Of a stretch of 64,000 nt of DNA, positions 44,989 to 56,484 are shown piece after piece. The notes beneath the pieces are model-generated. The model saw only the letters and a list, made by a program, of their open reading frames with translations. It ran no database searches and had not been told where the DNA came from. The stretch is from Costus lasius (lineage: Eukaryota > Streptophyta > Magnoliopsida > Zingiberales > Costaceae), in NCBI GenBank assembly GCA_027563935.2, contig JANVAS020000203.1:8990001-9054000 (forward strand). Reading direction: 5' to 3'. Position numbers and translations under genes: made by a program. Each line of letters begins with the position of its first letter. The stretch's first letter is position 1.

Positions 44989-46496
44989 CTAGGTCTCTCT
45001 ATATGCATATGATTGCTTGATGATAAGTTGTGATCCCTGTTTGCGCATCATGCTTAGATCTATAGCTTACATGCGAAATGATTACTTATGTTTTTCATGT
45101 TTGCGCATGTTTGATAGTTGGCGCATCTTTGTTGTTGATGTTTTATCCAAACATATATCACTTGCGCGCCTATCATTAGACTAAGCGCCTACTATAAATC
45201 CTTAGACGGGTTAGTAGGGTTGAAGTCATCCTCTAGGTTAGATCCAACCTGTCTGATCAGACCATCTGACAGCCTAGATGGGTCGACCAGATAGCACCAT
45301 TGCGCAAGCAAGAGGTGGCTATAGGTCGACTGCATCACAGGCGTGTAGCGATGTCTGGTTGAGACGAATGTTGAATGCACATGAGTTAGGCCCGGGCTCA
45401 CACCCGTTTGCCAGACCTCATAGTGGTCGTTCAGCCCTAATCGCATGCATAGTTGACCACTGGGTCGACACAAGTTAGTTAAGACTTGGTGCATGCAAGG
45501 GCACTGGATCTGACTAGATTGGATGAGTGGATCCCTATTGATGGACCGTTGTAAGGTTGTAGGGCATATAAGAAAATTAAAATTGAGGCCAATGGGGTTT
45601 TCAAAAATTTATTTTCTTATTGGATCACATGCTGATTGATGCCTATGCTTGTTTATTTAATCTTATGTGGGCTGCCCATGTTTAATGTGTGCTGTGCTGG
45701 GGCCTGCGTGCCTGGGATGTAATTGTAAATTAATTTTTTATTTTGTGATCTGCGAATCACAGTTTAATTAATTTATAATGTGAAATTGACCTGCGTGTCA
45801 ATCTTGTCTAGATAGTTAAATTGTAATTTAATTAGACAAGAGCACAGAGCACACTTGGCAGAGGCGCATGCAGCAAGTGGCTTGACTAGGTGGGAGGTCC
45901 AGGGTTCGACTCTGGGACAGGCGCATTTTCCCTGGTAGGCGCACCTGAGCTGCAGATGGCGCTTGTAACACTCAGTGGGCACGTCCATCTATCTTCAGAC
46001 GGTGCGGGATTACACCTGCGTGTTACAGAGAAGGGATTTATCGCTTCTCGTTGCTCAGCATAGCACGTGGTGGTCCAGGGAGTAGGTCGGGTCAGCTTGA
46101 CCATGTAGGCTACATATGTGGCGCATATGGTAGCACATGGAGGCAGCCATCTGTGGGGTCAGAGATTGTGTTGTACCAACTCAGTTGGCACAGTCTGCTG
46201 GATTGCCCAGATGAAGGGGAATCACACGGGTTGGCGATTGGCTGGGACAGCCTACCAGAGATTAGTGCTTGTACTCTCTGTGCATCTTATCTCGCCTGAG
46301 CGGGATGCGGAGACCAAGTATGAATCTGGATCCCATCTCACTAAAAGAGTGTTACTCTTTCGGGCTGTTTTGCTGGATTTTTCAGCCAGATAAAATAGTG
46401 AGAAAAGAATCTTTCTTAAGTCCTGGATTGATTCTGAACATTGATACTGACCTTGCTGTTCTTGCATTGTTGTAGATTCCTGCAGCAACGAACACC
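44989..46496 (+). other. A1 untranslated leader
   Basis: 1.5 kb without a long frame. It has a tRNA-like box pair: TGGCAGAGGCG (45856-45866) fits the RNA polymerase III A box and GTTCGACTC (45904-45912) the B box. Stem-loops CCAAC-tca-GTTGG (46176-46188) and ATCTCGC-ctga-GCGGGAT (about 46289-46306) precede gag. About 315 bases found in A2, including the first stem-loop's left arm, are deleted at 45966. Confidence 0.7.
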
Positions 46497-47257
46497 ATGA
46501 ACTTCAATGTGCGATCCCTACTGGAAAGAGAGAAGTTTGCTGGGCCGAACTTCTCAGACTGGTTTGGACACCTTAAGATTGTTCTTAAGGCAGAGAGGAA
46601 ACTGTATGTCCTCGAGACGGCAATACCGCCTCAGCCCGCTCCGAACGCCGCAAGGGCGGTTCGGGAAGCTTATGAAAAGCACGTCAATGATAGCATTGAT
46701 GTCGCTTGCCTGATGCTAGCGTCTATGACGCCACCGCTGCAGCGTCAGCATGAGGATATGTCTGCTATAGACATGATAGCAAACCTCAAGATGCTGTATG
46801 CTGCACAGGCGAGGACAGAACGCTATAATCTGACAAAGCTGTTCTTTCAGAGCAAACTGGCTGAATGGAGCCCAGTGGGAGCTCACGTGCTCAAGATGAT
46901 TGGGCACAAGGAAGCTCTAGAGAAACTGGGGCATACCATCAATCAGGAGCTTGCTGTAGACATTATTCTGCAGTCTCTCCCACCCTCTTTCAATGCGTTC
47001 ATTATTAACTTTAATATGAACAAAATCGATTGTACTCCGGCAGAGCTGCTGAATATGCTCTTGACTACTGAGGAGACTCTGAAGGGAAAGCCTTCGACCT
47101 CTGTCTTAATGGTTCCTTCAAGGAACAAGAAGAAGGGGAAGAAGGGCAAGACCCCTGTCAAGAGTTCCATTGTGGCCAGCTGGGTCACTGGAAAAAGGAC
47201 TGTAAAGCGCTCCAAGGAGACAAGAAGGGAAGCATCGCTTCTGGCTCAGGTATATTT
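46497..47257 (+). pseudogene. A1 gag, disrupted by a 52-bp deletion
   Basis: Met 46497 opens 'MNFNVRSLLEREKFAGPNF', an Angela/BARE-type capsid with the UBN2-like pattern ('YVLETAIP', 'RYNLTKLFF', 'LQSLPPSFNAFI', 'LTTEETLK') and a Lys-rich linker. At about 47166 a 52-bp deletion relative to A2 removes the start of the CCHC zinc knuckle and shifts the frame, so the open frame runs out of register and stops at 47261. The deletion size follows from the distance between Met and a shared 'gcatcgcttctgg' (735 against 787 bases). Capsid could still be made, but without a nucleocapsid and not fused to pol. Confidence 0.88.
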
Positions 47258-50200
47258 GTGACTGAAGTCATGATATCTTCTTCTTCTATATCATGGGTGT
47301 TGGACACTGCATGTGGAGTTCACATTTGTTCAAATGTACAGGAACTCAAGAGAAGAAGACAGGTGGGACAGCATGAGGTGGACCTACGAGTTGGAAACGG
47401 GGCACGGGTTGCTGCTGTTGCTGTAGGAGACTATTTCATCTCTTTGCCATCTGGACTTGTATTAGAACTAAACAGTTGTTACTTTGTTCCCAGCATCACT
47501 AAGAATATTATCTCCATTCCTGCTCTTGTCAGGAAGGGTTTTTCCTTTGAATGCAATATTTCAAAGTGTGTTTTGTCTTTAGATAATATTGTTTATGCAA
47601 CTGGTTCAATTAACAATGGGTTATTCATGTTGGACATGGAATGTTCTATACAAAACATTGATAATAAGAAAGCCAAGTATGCTGATGACAGCACCTTGCT
47701 ATGGCATAGTCGTTTAGGCCATATTAACGAGAAACGCATTAAGCGGTTGCATGATCATGGACTGCTGGGATCATTCTCCTATGAGGAGATTGATACATGC
47801 AAAGCTTGTTTAATGGGTAAAATGACGAAGTCACCTTTTCCTCGCAAAGGTCAAAGGGCTTCAGGTTTACTTGACCTTATACACAGTGATGTGTGTGGGC
47901 CATTTAGTAAACATGCCAGAGGTGGCTATCAATACTTCATCACATTTACTGATGATTTCAGTAGATATGGTTATGTCTATTTGATGAGACATAAAAGTGA
48001 ATCTTTTGACAAGTTCAAAGAGTTCAAGAACGAAGTACAAAATCAGCTAGGCCGAAATATCAAGGCACTTCGTTCTGATCGAGGTGGAGAATACCTAAGT
48101 CGAGAATTTAATGACTATCTAAAGGAGTGTGGGATTATCTCACAGCTCACTCCGCCAGGAACACCGCAATGGAATGGTGTGTCCGAGAGGAGGAACAGAA
48201 CCCTACTTGATATGGTTCGTTCCATGATGAGTCAGGCCACTCTTCCTTACTCCTTTTGGGGATTTGCACTGGAGACAGCTGCAAAGGTACTAAACCGAGT
48301 GCCATCCAAGGCAGTTTCTAAGACTCCATATGACTTATGGTATGGGAAACAGCCGAGCTTGACATTTATCAGGATCTGGGGCTGCGAGGCTTATATCAAA
48401 AAGCTCGCCTCTGGGAAACTAGAGAGCAGATCTGACAAATGTATCTTTGTCGGTTACCCTAAGGAAACTAAGGGTTATTATTTCTTCGATCCCAAAGAGA
48501 ACAAGGTATTTGTTGCTCGGACGGCCATATTTCTTGAGAAGGAGTTTCTTCTGCAAGAGGCCAGTGGGAGAGAGATAAAGTTGGATGAGAATCCAGAGGA
48601 TGGACAAAGTGCTCAAGCACAGTTGGATGAACCTGAGCCGGTAGATCAGGTTATTGAACAACCTGAGGCTCATATATCACGGGAACCGCGAAGATCGGGA
48701 AGGATCCGTCGACAGCCTGAGCGCTATGACGGAGTCTACATCATTGATAATGATGAACCCCTCACTTATGCGGATGCGGTCAGTGGACCGGAGTCAGCGA
48801 GATGGCTTGAAGCTATGCGCACCGAGATGGACTCCATGTCAGATAACCAAGTTTGGGATTTGGTTGATCCGCCTCCGGGAGTAATCCCTATAGGCTGTAA
48901 ATGGATCTTCAAGAAGAAGATTGACATGGATGGTAACGTGGTTACCTATAAAGGCAGGCTGGTTGCGAAAGGTTTCAAACAAATCTACGGGATAGATTAT
49001 GATGAAACTTTCTCACCTGTAGCCATGTTTAAGTCTATTCGGATTCTTTTCGCGATAGCAGCATATTACGATTATGAGATCTGGCAGATGGATGTGAAGA
49101 CAGCTTTCCTTAATGGAAATCTGGATGAGGATGTGTATATGACACAACCAGAAGGTTTCACTAATCCATCAGATCGTCATAAAATATGCAAGTTAAAAAA
49201 GTCTATTTATGGACTGAAACAAACATCAAGAAGCTGGAATATTCGTTTTGATGAATCAATCAGTGAATTTGGTTTCATCAAGAACGAAGATGACCCGTGT
49301 GTATATAAGAGGTTTAGTGGGAGCGTGATTACTTTCCTAGTCCTCTACGTCGATGATATCTTGATCATTGGAAATGACATTCCTGAACTACATGCCGTTA
49401 AAGCATGGTTAAGGAAATGTTTCCAGATGAAAGATCTAGGAGAAGCAGCCTATGTATTAGGTGTGAAGATCTACAGGGATAGATCTAAGAGGCTTCTCGG
49501 GCTGTGCCAGAGTACTTACATCGATAAAGTCCTGGAGAGATTTCATTTAGAGAATTCTAAAAGAGGATATCTTCCAGTCAGACATGGTCTGAATCTTTCG
49601 AAGAGTCAGTGTCCGCAAACACAGACTGAGAAAGATGAAATGGACAATATGCCTTATGCTTCGGCTATTGGGTCCATTATGTATGCGATGTTGTGTACTC
49701 GCCCAGACGTCGCTTACGGGTTAAGCGTGACCAGTCGATTCCAAAGTAATCCAGGTCAGGCACACTGGATTGCAGTCAAGAACATTTTAAAATATCTGCG
49801 GAGGACCAAAGATATGTTCTTGATATATGGTGGTCAGGAAGAACTCAGTATAGAAGGATATACTGACGCTTCGTTCCAGTCGGACCAGGATGATTTCCGA
49901 TCGCAATCAGGCTATGTTTTTAGCTTGAATGGTGGAGCAGTGGTGTGGAAGAGTTTCAAACAGTCAACTGTTGCTGATTCCACAACAGAAGCCGAGTATG
50001 TTGCAGCCTCGGAAGCATCCAAGGAGGCAGTGTGGATTCGTAAGTTCGTGAGAGAACTTGGTGTTGTTCCTTCGAGTGCAGATCCTTTGGTTATCTTTTG
50101 TGATAACACTGGAGCAATCGCACAAGCAAAGGAACCACGGTCGCACCAGAAGTCCAAGCACATATAGAGACGGTTTCATTTGATCAGGGAGATCTTTGAT

Positions 50201-50329
50201 CGTGGCGAGATCAAAGTCTGCAAGGTTCATACAGATGACAATCTGGCAGACCCGCTTACTAAGCCTCTGGCGCAACAGAAGCATGAGAAGCACTGTAATA
50301 ATATGGGTTTGAGATTTCTCAACCATTAG
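47258..50329 (+). pseudogene. A1 pol: protease, integrase, RT, RNase H, one late stop
   Basis: The frame is open for 969 codons to a TAG at 50165; A2 has CAG there, so this is a C-to-T nonsense change. The frame continues beyond the stop to 'LRFLNH' at about 50326. Order: protease 'VLDTACGVHIC' (47297), integrase HHCC ('HSRLGHINEKR', 'CKACLMGK') and DDE ('HSDVCGPF', 'SDRGGEY', 'SERRNR'), integrase C-terminal region with 'RRSGRIRRQPERY', RT ('MDVKTAFLNGNLDEDVYM', 'YVDDILII') and RNase H ('GYTDASF', 'TEAEYVAASEA', 'FCDNTGAIAQAKE'). The break falls in the last RNase H block. Normally translated as part of gag-pol; here out of frame with gag. Confidence 0.92.
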
Positions 50330-50349
50330 ATTAAGTGCAAGTGGGAGAT

Positions 50350-51794
50350 TGTTGGGGTATGCCCTTAAGGCTAATGTTTGAGGCCTTGGGATTGTAAAAG
50401 TATCATGTAATAAACTCTTGTGTTTATAATCCTTGCTTGTCACAATGTGAATAATCCTTGAATGCGACAAGTGGCACATTTCCTCTGACTTGAGATCACT
50501 TGTGTTTTCTAAATGATGATTGTCATTGTTTTGAGGTAGTTCAATATCATTTGAAACATAATGATTATAGACTATCTTGGATAATGAGCTTGAGTCAGGT
50601 TAGGGCACTAGTGATAGATAAAGGATTGCCGTCTCCTTGTTTAAGGAGTGTGATGATCTAAAGGGGCCCCCCTGGATGAGATGATTGAGAAAGTGTATGG
50701 CCATACCCAGGTGACTATGTTCATCTGATCTAATCATGCTCATCATATTGGAGTTACAAGCTTGACACGCTTGTCCAATAAGAACATCCAGTGGCAAAAG
50801 AAATATGCATGCCTTGTGAGTTGATTCACACTTGTGTTGTGGTTTGGGTGTAGTCTTGGAAGACTCTTTTCTTTATATTGGGAGACAGTGATGTGTTGCT
50901 AGATACCCCTCACTGATCGTGATAACGTAAGTTATCGTTACCGACATTGAAGGAAACCCTCAGGGTCGCATAATTTGATGATATGGCTTACTTAAGTCAG
51001 ATCGTGTGGACTGAATTGTTTGGGTTCAGTTTAAAGGGATTTAATCTCTGATAGTAAGTGAGATCTAGTCTGATCATGTTTGATTGATTAGGGCTTCAGA
51101 TCGGTAAGCTTCGATTGAGAGAATAGATGCTAGATCGGTGAGATCAGAAGCATCATGAGATCAACTGTCAGATCAAGAACCTTAGGGTTCAATTGTGATA
51201 TAGGCTAAGTCGCTTGGTTTATTTGGTCATTGAGCCAAATGAAATTGAACCGGCTCATGGGTTGAGCGCATGGTTCAAAGAGGAGAGGTAAATGCGGTTA
51301 GTTCATGATCGCATGAACGCATGAACTTATGGTTTTGCTATTTTTGGAAGATGCGTTTCCAAGATAGAAAAACGCCTCCACGTTCATGAGTTGCGTTACA
51401 CTCTTGCTCGCCTCTCGCTCTCTCTCGTCGCCTCAAGCATTTTCCTTCCGTGGTGAAGGTGGACGAAAGAAGGAGCAAGAAATCGCCAAGCAAAGAAGGT
51501 CTCTTTCCCTTCCATTCGACAAGCACTTCTTGGAGCCTTGCTAGCACAAGGAGCACCAAGGAAAAGTAGGCGACATCAATTGTGTGCGTCACCTTTGGAG
51601 GAGATCTCTCTTGCTCTCTCCTTCCGTGACACCATCCAAGAGATGGCGATGGTATGGATCCTTCTCTTGTTATTTCTAATGTGTGAAAGTTGATCATATG
51701 CGATATTAAGATCTCTTGAAACCCTAGCTTCCATGCGAAATTTATACCTGCGCCACCAATAGGGTTTCGCCCCCCTCTCGAAAGGGGTCCTTCA
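50350..51794 (+). mobile_element. A1 3' LTR with internal deletion
   Basis: Starts TGTTGGGGTATGCCC after the polypurine tract AGTGGGAGAT. After 'gtgtttataa' (50429) it jumps to 'tccttgcttgtcacaatg', omitting about 249 bases present in the 5' LTR. Ends 'ggggtccttca' before the TSD. Palindrome at 50695-50706, hairpin at 50921-50936. Confidence 0.95.
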
Positions 51795-54735
51795 GATCGA
51801 ACCTACTGCCGAAGCATAGGGCACTTGACTCAGGTCGTCCCTCTCAGCCTGTGTGACGGGAGACTGGCTCTTGGAGAGAATAAGACCATGTCTCACTAGA
51901 AGGTATCCTTTCTTAGATTGCTCTAAGCTGAACCTCTCCAGGACCTTATCAATGTAAGTACTCTGACTAAGGGCCAGGAGCTTCTTGGATTTATCTCGGT
52001 AGATCCTCACGCCTAGGATATAGGCGGCCTCCCCTAAGTCTTTCATCTCAAAACACTTCCCCAACCATGTCTTCACAGCTTGAAGACTACGGATGTCGTT
52101 TCCGATGAGTAGTATGTCATCGACATACAGGACGAGAAATGTCACCAAGCTCCCACTGAATTTTCTGTATACACAGGTGTCATCTTCGCTCTAGATAAAG
52201 CCATAATCTCTTATTGCTTCATCAAATCGAAGATTCCCACTTCGAGAGGCTTGCTTTAATCCATAAATGGATCCTTTTAGCCTACAGACCTTCTTGGCCT
52301 CTGCAGGATGGATGAAGCCATCAGGTTGTGTCATGAACACATCCTCTGTCAGCTTCCCATTAAGGAACGCTGTCTTTACATCCATCTACCATATCTCATA
52401 ATCGTGATATGCAGCTATAGCAAGCAGGATTCGAATGGATTTGAACATGGCAACTAGCGAGAAGGTTTCATCATAGTCCACCCCGTGAACTTGTCTGAAT
52501 CCTTTAGCCACAAGTCTACCCTTATAGGTAACTATGTTGCCATCCATGTCAGTCTTCCTCTTGAAGACCCATTTACACCCTATAGGATTTACCCTATCAG
52601 GTAGCTCAACCAAATGCCATACTTGGTTAGCCGACATGGAATCCATCTCGGATCTCATGGCCTCAAGCCATTTCTCGGAGTCCGGTCCAGCGACCGCCTC
52701 ATCATAGATCCTGAGTTCATCCTTAATGATGAAGATCCCATGTTGGGTCGGCAGCGACCCGTACCTCTCAGGTGCACGACGAATCCTCCCAGACCTACGC
52801 AGGGCCTATGTTTGAGCCTCTGGTTGCCCAGCAACCGGTGCAAGTGGCTCAGGTTCCACCTTAGTGTCTTGTGGTTGCACTTGGACCTTGTCCAAGTCAA
52901 ACTTACTCCCACTGACTTCTTTCATGAGAAATTCTTTCTCTAGAAAGACAGCACATCGAGCAACAAAAATTTTATTTTCGCTGGGAACATAGAAGTGATA
53001 TCCTTTAGTTTCCTTAGGATATCCCACAAACATGCATTTATCAGATCTGGGTTCTAGCTTGCTAGAATCCTGACATTTGACATAAGCCTCACATCCCCAG
53101 ACTCTGATAAAAGAGAGATTTGGGCGTCTCCCACTCCATACCTTGTACGGAATCTTGGAGACACTCTTAGATGGAACATTATTCAGTATGAGAGAAGCTG
53201 TCTCAAGTGCATAGCCCCAAAATGACGGAGGTAGAGTTGCATGACTCATCATAGATCGAACCATGTCCAACAAAGTTCGATTTCTCCTTTCAGACACACC
53301 ATTCCATTGAGGTGTTCTTGGAGGAGTGAGTTGGGATAGAATCCCACACTCTCTAAGATAGTCAAAGAACTCACCGCTCAGGTACTCTCCACCACGATCT
53401 GATGGAAGAGCCTTAATAGATCTACCAAGCTGGTTCTCTACTTCATGTCTGAACTCCTTAAAATTCTCAAAGGATTCGGACTTATGTCTCATCAAATAGA
53501 CATAACTGTATCTACTGAAGTCATCAGTAAATGTGATGAAGTAGTTGTACCCTCCTCTGGCTTGTTTACTGAATAGCCCACACACATCACTATGTATGAG
53601 ATCCAACAAACCTCTTGCCCTCTCACCAATCTTGGTGAAGGGTACTTTTGTCATTTTCCCTAATAAACATGGCTCGCAAGTATCAAACTCCTCCAAGGAG
53701 GTTGAATCTAACAATCCATTTGCATGGAGTTGTTGAATGCGATTCTTGTTTATATGGGCTAATCAACAATGCCAAAGGTACGCACCAACTAAACCACTCA
53801 GTTTGATCCTTTTATGATTTATGTTACATATAGAGTTATCCATGTCCAAGACATATAATCCATTGCACAAGGTACCCTTCCTATAAAACACATTTGCAAA
53901 TGAAAAAGAACAAGAGTCCTCTTTTATTTCAAATTTAAATCCTTTCCTTGCCAAGCAAGGGATAGATACAATGTTTTTGGTGAGCGAAGGTACATAATAG
54001 CAATTAATTAACTCTAGTTGAAGTCCAGAAGGCAGGGCGAGCATCAAAAGTCCTACGGCAACAGCAGCAACCTGTGCTCCATTTCCAACACGTAGGTCAA
54101 TCTCTCCAGGCCGCACCGTTCTACTTTTCTTGAGCCCCTGCATATTTGTACAAATATGAGCTCCGCATATGGTATCCAATACCCATGACATAGAAGTAGA
54201 AAGGTTGACTTCGGTAACATAAATTCCTGAGCCAAAAGATGAAGCCTAGCTTCTCTTCTCCTCGTTCTGAAGTCGCACCATGTCCTTCAATATGTGAGGT
54301 GGCCCTCCACATGAATAGCACCTGTCATTCCTGTTCCTTTCCATCTTTAGTTTAAGCTCCTTGGTCAAACCTTTCGGCTCACCACACTGAATGACTACTG
54401 TAGGAGGGTTGAGCTCAACCAATTCATTAAAGGGCTGCCTTATATTAGAAATAATCTCAGAGGCATTCTTAGATTCATATTGCCCTCTAAATTCAGGCGA
54501 CATGTTGGTTAGCATCAAATTAGCAACCTCCAAAGTATCAGCCTGATGCTTATCAAAAGCATCCTTCTCAGCCGCTGAGGTCGAGCATCGAAGGGCTATG
54601 GAATAGGCTGCTCAAGGACATAGTGCTTCCTCTCGAGCTTAAGGACAATCCTCAAGTTCCGATACCAGTCCATCAAGTTGGATCCAACCAACTTGTCCTT
54701 TTCCAGGATAGATCACAGTGACCATCTGCTATTGT
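51795..54735 (-). pseudogene. B2 gag, protease, integrase and RT (N-terminal part)
   Basis: Minus strand, from 54735 leftwards. The gag start aligned with B1's Met is ATA here ('caatagctacgaac' against 'caatggctgtgaac'), so the start codon is lost. Gag (54533-54246) has the same short form as B1 and a knuckle CYSCGGPPHILKDM, again without the last Cys. Protease 'VLDTICGAHIC' (54188), integrase with 'HSDVCGLF', 'SDRGGEY' and 'SERRNR' (53714-52806), RT with 'MDVKTAFLNGKLTEDVFM' (52385) and 'YVDDILLIGND' (about 52125). Several stops and frame changes separate these blocks. RT ends at 51795 where A1 was inserted; GATCG at 51795-51799 is the second TSD copy. Confidence 0.9.
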
Positions 54736-56349
54736 TCGTAGCTATTGATCTACAACAACCAAGAAAGCAGATTAGTACTACTTCGAATCATTTAATCTGG
54801 ACTTGCATTAAATGATTATGGCTCCCACTATTTTAATCGAATTGACAACCCACAAAGTCAATCGGGAAATCCGAGATTTCCTAGTGAGATGGGATCCTTA
54901 TTCCACATGAGGCTTCGCATTCCACGAGGGTGGGATGAGATGCACAAAGTGACTCATGCTTCGTAAGGTAGGCACGCCGGCCGATTGCCCCCAAGGCAAT
55001 TCCCCTTCTCAAGATAGTTCAAGCATTTCGTGCCTAGCTAGGGCTAGAACAACACAAAACCCTAACCTCTCGAGGCTGCCTCTAGAGTTCCATCATGTGG
55101 CCACCACATATGAAAAACTAGTCAAGTCTATCCTGACCGTTATGCCCAGGGCCAACAATTTCCTTGCGAAGGCACGCCCAGAGTTTTAACTGGACTAGGG
55201 AAAACATTGCCACCACACGCCTTCTAAAGATAAGTGGGTGTGTCCCACGAGGGTGGGAAACAGTGCAAAACACCACTGATCGATAGTTTGACAAGGGCAA
55301 CGCGTTAGAAGGCAACATACTCGATATTATTTTTGAGGGCTTTTGAGGTCTCATCCTCATAGTTTTATCTTTTGTCTAACATTATAGGCATGCAATCCTA
55401 TAGTGATAACAAAACGATAAAACACATCCAGGCATGCCTTAACAGATATCAAAAGCAGTAAACAAGTGATGTGGTCATAGCCTAATCAACACATTGAACC
55501 ATCACATGCCAAAGGATGTTCAATACTTGACCTAGGTGACAAGCCCCAACAAGACCTAACCTAGCCGCCACTAAGCTCTATCTTCAAGTGCGGCTCCAAG
55601 GTCCTCCACACCAAGGCATAGCACACAAACCATAGGGTTTGGCCAAGACCTTGATGGCTTCTCCATACATGATGCGTCATCATGCTTGTGCCAAGAGAGA
55701 TAGCTCACCAACCCTACGGTTCAGCCAAGCCCTTACTTGCGCCACCAAGCAAGATGCGCCATCATGGTTGATGCGCCAAGATGCAAGCTCCATGAGGGAT
55801 GCGCCCCTAATCTTCTTTGTACGTTTACAAAACAAAAAGAAAAAGGCGGCACGCAGGGCTCACATAAATACATCACAGGTATACAAGGGGCTTGACTATG
55901 ACCACAACACGATGCACAATCATTTCATGCTTTTCTATATGCTCAAGAAAACATCAAACTTCAGTTTTAGTTTCTTAGAAAACATGTCTTTCAACCTCAA
56001 CGTCCGTTCACAAATCTAGGATTTTTTGTTTCTCTCGGGAGTCTACAAGTGGCGCATGCATGCTCCAAGCACGCTTGCCGCCTACCCTTGCATTCCTTAA
56101 CTTGCCAAGAAGTCCCACATAATAGGTCTATCCTACATGCATAGGGAGAAATTAATTCTCTCACATATGGGTCTATCCCACCATGTGAAGAAAGCGAAAA
56201 ACCAAAGAGATCGAATAGATGTCAGGAACGAAAAACATATAATTTTTCTTACCTAGGAAAATCCATGTGCATATGCAAATTTTTGAAAAATTTCAGATGG
56301 CATGTGAGCATACAATCAAAGCATAAAACACCGTTCGAGTTCGCAAGTC
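54736..56349 (-). other. B2 untranslated leader
   Basis: Collinear in reverse with B1's leader. Stem-loops equivalent to B1's are seen as TCCCAC-gagg-GTGGGA (55243-55258) and ATTCCAC-gagg-GTGGGAT (about 54919-54936, one T-G pair). No gene. Confidence 0.75.
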
Positions 56350-56361
56350 GCTCTGATACCA
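56350..56361 (-). promoter_or_regulatory. B2 primer-binding site (tRNA-iMet)
   Basis: TGGTATCAGAGC on the minus strand, one base from the LTR end at 56363; exact copia consensus. Confidence 0.92.
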
Positions 56362-56362
56362 C

Positions 56363-56484
56363 TGTTGGGAAACCCTGGGGATTTTAAAATTTTACAGACA
56401 AGCACAGCGGAAGCAATCCCCGAAACAGGCCAGTCCGAAAAACTCAGAAGATCGAGCCTTGCGAGGAGATCGACACGGTGAGTA
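56363..56484 (-). mobile_element. B2 5' LTR, last 122 bases
   Basis: Plus strand starts TGTTGGGAAACCC, as at 31513, and matches the B LTR end for 122 bases, up to A2. GAGTA at 56480-56484 is the probable left TSD copy of A2, not testable here. Confidence 0.9.

Larger units (their letters stand above)
43281..51794 (+). mobile_element. A1: A-family Angela-like copia element, TSD GATCG
   Basis: 8514 bp between GATCG at 43276-43280 and GATCG at 51795-51799, inserted in B2's RT gene in the opposite orientation. 5' LTR 1694 bp, 3' LTR 1445 bp (about 249 bp deleted near its start). Relative to A2, about 315 bp of the leader and 52 bp of gag are missing. Pol is nearly intact. Where alignable, I see about 14 differences between its LTRs, roughly 1 percent. 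Confidence 0.95.
31513..56484 (-). mobile_element. B2: antisense B-family Angela-like copia element, split by B1, A1 and A2
   Basis: Read on the minus strand: 5' LTR end (56484-56363), PBS (56361-56350), leader, gag, protease, integrase and RT (54735-51795), then after A1 the rest of RT and RNase H (43280-42605) and the 3' LTR (42604-41139 and 31932-31513). Removing the three insertions makes these pieces collinear with B1. The remainder of its 5' LTR lies beyond A2, outside the window. Coding parts have many stops, and its LTR differs clearly from B1's. Confidence 0.9.
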
